A stretch of 16,787 bases of DNA from Oscillospiraceae bacterium (lineage in GTDB: Bacteria; Bacillota; Clostridia; Oscillospirales; Ruminococcaceae): positions 1 to 16,787 of the forward strand of contig JAQXFT010000090.1 of NCBI GenBank assembly GCA_029005335.1. Reading direction: 5' to 3'. Both the position numbers and the translations under genes were made by a program. The notes under the pieces are model-generated. The model was given only the letters and a program-made list of their open reading frames with translations, was not told the origin of the DNA and did no database searches. Below are positions 14,989 to 16,787 of the stretch, piece after piece; position 1 is the stretch's first letter; each line of letters opens with the position of its first letter.

Positions 14989-15562
14989 TTTTTCCGGACT
15001 CAGAATAGGATATGCGGTAACAGGTTCATTCTGTACGTTTGAAAAGTCCTTTAAGCAGGCAGAAATTCTGCGGAAAATGGGAGCGGAACTGATTCCCATA
15101 ATGTCGGAGAATGCATCATCAATATCAACAAGATTTGGAAATGCTGAAGATAATCTGAAAAAGCTCGAAAATATATGTGGCTGCAGGGTTATAACAACTA
15201 TTGCTGATGCTGAACCCATAGGGCCTGAAAGCCTTACTGATATTATGATAGTAGCTCCGTGTACATCAAATACGGCTTCAAAGCTTGCGAACAGCATTAC
15301 TGACAGTACAGTTACCATGGCGGTAAAATCTCATCTCAGAAGCGGTAAGCCGGTAGTTCTTGCGATAGCCTCAAATGATTCGCTTATGGGAAGTGCAAAG
15401 AATCTTGGAATACTTTTCAATATGAAGAATTATTATTTTGTGCCTATGCGTCAGGACGATTACGTAAAAAAGCCGTCATCACTTGTAGCGGAATTTTCAA
15501 TGATTCCGCAGGCGGTTGAGTCTGCTTTAAAGGGAATACAGCTACGCCCTATTATATATTAA
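14981..15562 (+). CDS. dpaB: Dipicolinate synthase subunit B
   Basis: A 193-aa protein of the flavoprotein fold (UbiX/Dfp-like), partner of DpaA in dipicolinate synthesis. It shows GYAVTGSFCTFEK near the N-terminus, IVAPCTSNTASKLANSITD in the middle, PVVLAIASNDSLM, and the family end FVPMRQDDYVKKPSSLVAEF. A GTG at 14972 is in frame, but the ATG at 14981 has GGAAAGGAG 8 bases upstream, and is used here. It overlaps the dpaA stop, so the two are one unit. The 3' end overlaps the end of a small convergent gene by 11 bases, and a hairpin lies just beyond. Its sporulation role is well founded on the family. Confidence 0.93.
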   Translation: MTDFSGLRIGYAVTGSFCTFEKSFKQAEILRKMGAELIPIMSENASSISTRFGNAEDNLKKLENICGCRVITTIADAEPIGPESLTDIMIVAPCTSNTASKLANSITDSTVTMAVKSHLRSGKPVVLAIASNDSLMGSAKNLGILFNMKNYYFVPMRQDDYVKKPSSLVAEFSMIPQAVESALKGIQLRPIIY

Positions 15563-15734
15563 AAAAAATCTCCGCAGAGGAATCAAAGTCCCTGCGGAGC
15601 TTCTTTCTGTTGTATGCCTTTTTGTTTTCGGATTTGCGTGTTGCAGGATTGATATTCCACAACTTACGCTTTTCCTTATCGATTTCACGTTTCTGCTTTT
15701 TTGACATTTTTTCATAGGGTACAAAATTTTTCAT
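15552..15734 (-). CDS. Small basic conserved protein (60 aa), function unknown
   Basis: A soluble, very basic protein: KMSKKQKREIDKEKRKLW, then INPATRKSENKKAYNRKK. Short proteins of this pattern (VPYEK.SKK.KRE, NP.TRK.E..KAYNRKK) are, as far as I recall, common in Clostridia but have no known role; nucleic-acid or ribosome binding would fit the charge. The start has AAGGAG about 10 bases upstream. A second open frame over the same bases (15542-15724) lacks a ribosome site and is a shadow. Its last 13 codons or so lie in a terminator hairpin with an A-run opposite (T-run on its own strand), so the C-terminus ISSAEIFFNI-like end is encoded by terminator DNA. It overlaps the dpaB end. Confidence 0.7.
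   Translation of the reverse strand: MKNFVPYEKMSKKQKREIDKEKRKLWNINPATRKSENKKAYNRKKLRRDFDSSAEIFFNI
15561..15599 (-). terminator. Terminator within the end of the 60-aa gene
   Basis: Stem CTCCGCAG (15570-15577) / CTGCGGAG (15592-15599), with a possible inner GGA/TCC pair and a central loop. On the minus strand a run of eight T follows (A-run at 15561-15568), so it stops transcription of the small gene before its own stop codon is fully left behind. In the dpaB direction the following CTTCTTTCTG is a weak T-tract, so it may also act there. Confidence 0.8.
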
Positions 15735-15768
15735 AATAATAAATCTCCTTAATAAATTACAAATAGGC

Positions 15769-15796
15769 TTGATTTTTTCGTATTATACATTATAAT
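15769..15796 (+). promoter_or_regulatory. Promoter of the HEPN-like gene
   Basis: TTGATT at 15769-15774, a 16-base spacer and TATAAT at 15791-15796 give a start of transcription near 15803, about 30 bases before the ATG. The AT-rich region holds further TATAAT on the minus strand (15782-15787), possibly for the divergent small gene. Confidence 0.65.
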
Positions 15797-15832
15797 ATAA
15801 TTATAGAAATTAATTTGAATATGGGTGATAAT

Positions 15833-16348
15833 ATGCAAACTAAAAATAATCGTATGGGAAGTTTAAAATATCTGCATACACATATGGAAGTAGCTGACAG
15901 CTACCATTCTATTGCTCTTAATAATCATAAAAGTGCAGATATTCTCTTAAAACAGGGTCTTTATAACGAGGCTGCTTACATGTATATACAAGCTATGGAA
16001 AAGTATGTTGATGAGCAGATATGCAGAAGAGTAGACGTTATTAACAGTTTCTACTCAAAACAGTTTCACAATATTGGTCATAGACTTGACAAATCAATAG
16101 AATTTCTGATTGAGATATATTCCGGCAGTAACATTACTTTGAAAGAACAGCTTAAAGCTCAGCTTATACAGAACATTCTAAAGGGACTTAAATTTTCATC
16201 TATACATAATAATCTGCGTTATCCTTACTATAATGATAAAAAAAATGATTACTGTTTCCTGACATATTCCCAAAAGGACTGCATTGAACTTCAGCAAATG
16301 ACTGACAGGCTTATAAAATTTCTTAAAGAAATTTATATTCGCCTTTAA
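15833..16348 (+). CDS. HEPN-like domain protein
   Basis: A 171-aa all-helical soluble protein. The pattern SADILLKQGLYNEAAYMYIQAMEKYVDEQI near residues 30-60 and the later LDKSIEFLIEIYSG and CIELQQMTDRLIKFLKEI are those of HEPN-type helical bundles, which are often found in RNA-cleaving toxins or as binding partners of nucleotidyltransferases. The RNase motif R-x4-6-H is not clearly present, so activity is uncertain. An ATG at 15821 and a TTG at 15815 are in frame, but the stretch GGGTGAT sits 3 bases before the ATG at 15833, which makes this the likely start. It has its own promoter and ends 4 bases from the convergent rtcB stop. No MNT-type nucleotidyltransferase partner is visible. The family call is moderate. 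Confidence 0.55.
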   Translation: MQTKNNRMGSLKYLHTHMEVADSYHSIALNNHKSADILLKQGLYNEAAYMYIQAMEKYVDEQICRRVDVINSFYSKQFHNIGHRLDKSIEFLIEIYSGSNITLKEQLKAQLIQNILKGLKFSSIHNNLRYPYYNDKKNDYCFLTYSQKDCIELQQMTDRLIKFLKEIYIRL

Positions 16349-16352
16349 ATAT

Positions 16353-16787
16353 TTAATCTGTTCCGGCTTTGAAATTATAAATCGGCTTAATAATATCATC
16401 AACAGTAACAGTATCGGATATATTTTCAAGAATATCATTTATATTCTTGTATGCCATGGGACATTCGTCAAGAGTTGCGGAGCTTATTGACGTTGAATAA
16501 ATTCCCTTCATCTGCTTTTTGTATTCCGAAACGGTAAAGCTCTGTTTAGCCTGACTTCTGCTCATCAAACGACCGGCACCGTGAGGAGCTGAAAAATTCC
16601 AGTCGGGATTGCCCTTTCCTGTGCAGATAAGACTTCCGTCACGCATATTTATGGGAATTATAAGCCTTTCACCGCTCTGAGCCGATACAGCACCTTTTCG
16701 GAGTATCATATTATCAGTATCTATATAATTGTGTATGGTTGAGAACTGTTCTGTAATATGAAGTTTCATTCCCTTGATAATTTCGGT
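16353..16787 (-). CDS. rtcB: RtcB-type RNA ligase, C-terminal part (5' end outside window)
   Basis: The last 144 residues of an RtcB protein; the frame is open to the window edge. RtcB joins RNA 2',3'-cyclic phosphate or 3'-phosphate ends to 5'-OH ends with GTP and manganese, and repairs cleaved RNA. The motif GKGNPDWNFSAPHGAGR contains the guanylylated His (equivalent to His337 in E. coli). RKGAVSAQSGERLIIPINM precedes it, and the end KPIYNFKAG is typical. The DECPMAYK phrase is seen in many Firmicute members. The N-terminal metal site is outside the window. It is convergent to a HEPN-like gene. Confidence 0.92.
   Translation of the reverse strand, partial: TEIIKGMKLHITEQFSTIHNYIDTDNMILRKGAVSAQSGERLIIPINMRDGSLICTGKGNPDWNFSAPHGAGRLMSRSQAKQSFTVSEYKKQMKGIYSTSISSATLDECPMAYKNINDILENISDTVTVDDIIKPIYNFKAGTD

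Noticed and set aside
14469..15318. Minus-strand open frames opposite dpaA and dpaB
   Set aside because: They are shadows of two conserved overlapping genes, with no ribosome sites.
15542..15724. Second minus-strand frame over the 60-aa gene
   Set aside because: It has no ribosome site and a poor start; the other frame has AAGGAG and a conserved-looking protein pattern.

Overview
The window looks like a stretch of chromosome from an AT-rich, spore-forming anaerobic Firmicute, most likely a Ruminococcus-like member of the Oscillospiraceae. The evidence is the dipicolinate synthase pair dpaA-dpaB behind an exact match to the Bacillus sigma-K promoter consensus, BspA-type LRR_5 surface proteins, a SipW-type signal peptidase-like protein, strong AAGGAG ribosome sites and TTGACT/TATAAT promoters. 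No tRNA, rRNA, CRISPR array, transposase or integrase was seen. The genus is an inference.

Left part (1-4224): the 3' end of an unrecognised gene is followed by a histidine phosphatase. A very small Cys-rich membrane protein (FeoB-associated type, 52 aa) lies on the minus strand, divergent from a YbaK-type Cys-tRNA(Pro) deacylase that has its own strong promoter. Next come a minus-strand undecaprenyl-phosphate sugar-1-phosphate transferase with a consensus promoter, and a 442-aa NYN/PIN-fold nuclease-like protein ending at a strong terminator.

Middle (4315-11715): HPr and PTS Enzyme I form a two-gene unit. This HPr keeps His15 but has Arg at the regulatory Ser46 position, and no sugar permease is nearby. 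A bidirectional terminator separates it from a convergent minus-strand operon: glmS (with promoter, no glmS ribozyme), then two membrane-anchored BspA-like LRR_5 proteins joined by an ATGA overlap.

Right part (11716-16787): a minus-strand pair encodes a SipW-like S26 membrane protein with a long charged tail (catalytic Ser and Asp boxes present, the usual His missing) and, beyond a terminator hairpin, an aromatic-acid-exporter/FUSC-type membrane protein. Divergent from them is the sporulation operon dpaA-dpaB. Converging on dpaB is a 60-aa basic protein whose last codons lie inside a terminator hairpin. Finally a HEPN-like protein with its own promoter faces the C-terminal part of an RtcB RNA ligase that runs off the window.

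Functional themes are cell-envelope precursor supply and surface proteins (glmS, LRR proteins, sugar transferase), spore maturation (dpaAB), a phosphorelay likely used for regulation (HPr/EI), and RNA or translation quality control (YbaK, NYN protein, HEPN, RtcB). The most unusual points are the HPr with Arg46, the SipW-like protein lacking its general base, the gene whose end is a terminator, the HEPN/RtcB pairing, and the NYN protein with an unrecognised N-terminal half. No convincing new multi-gene system was found.
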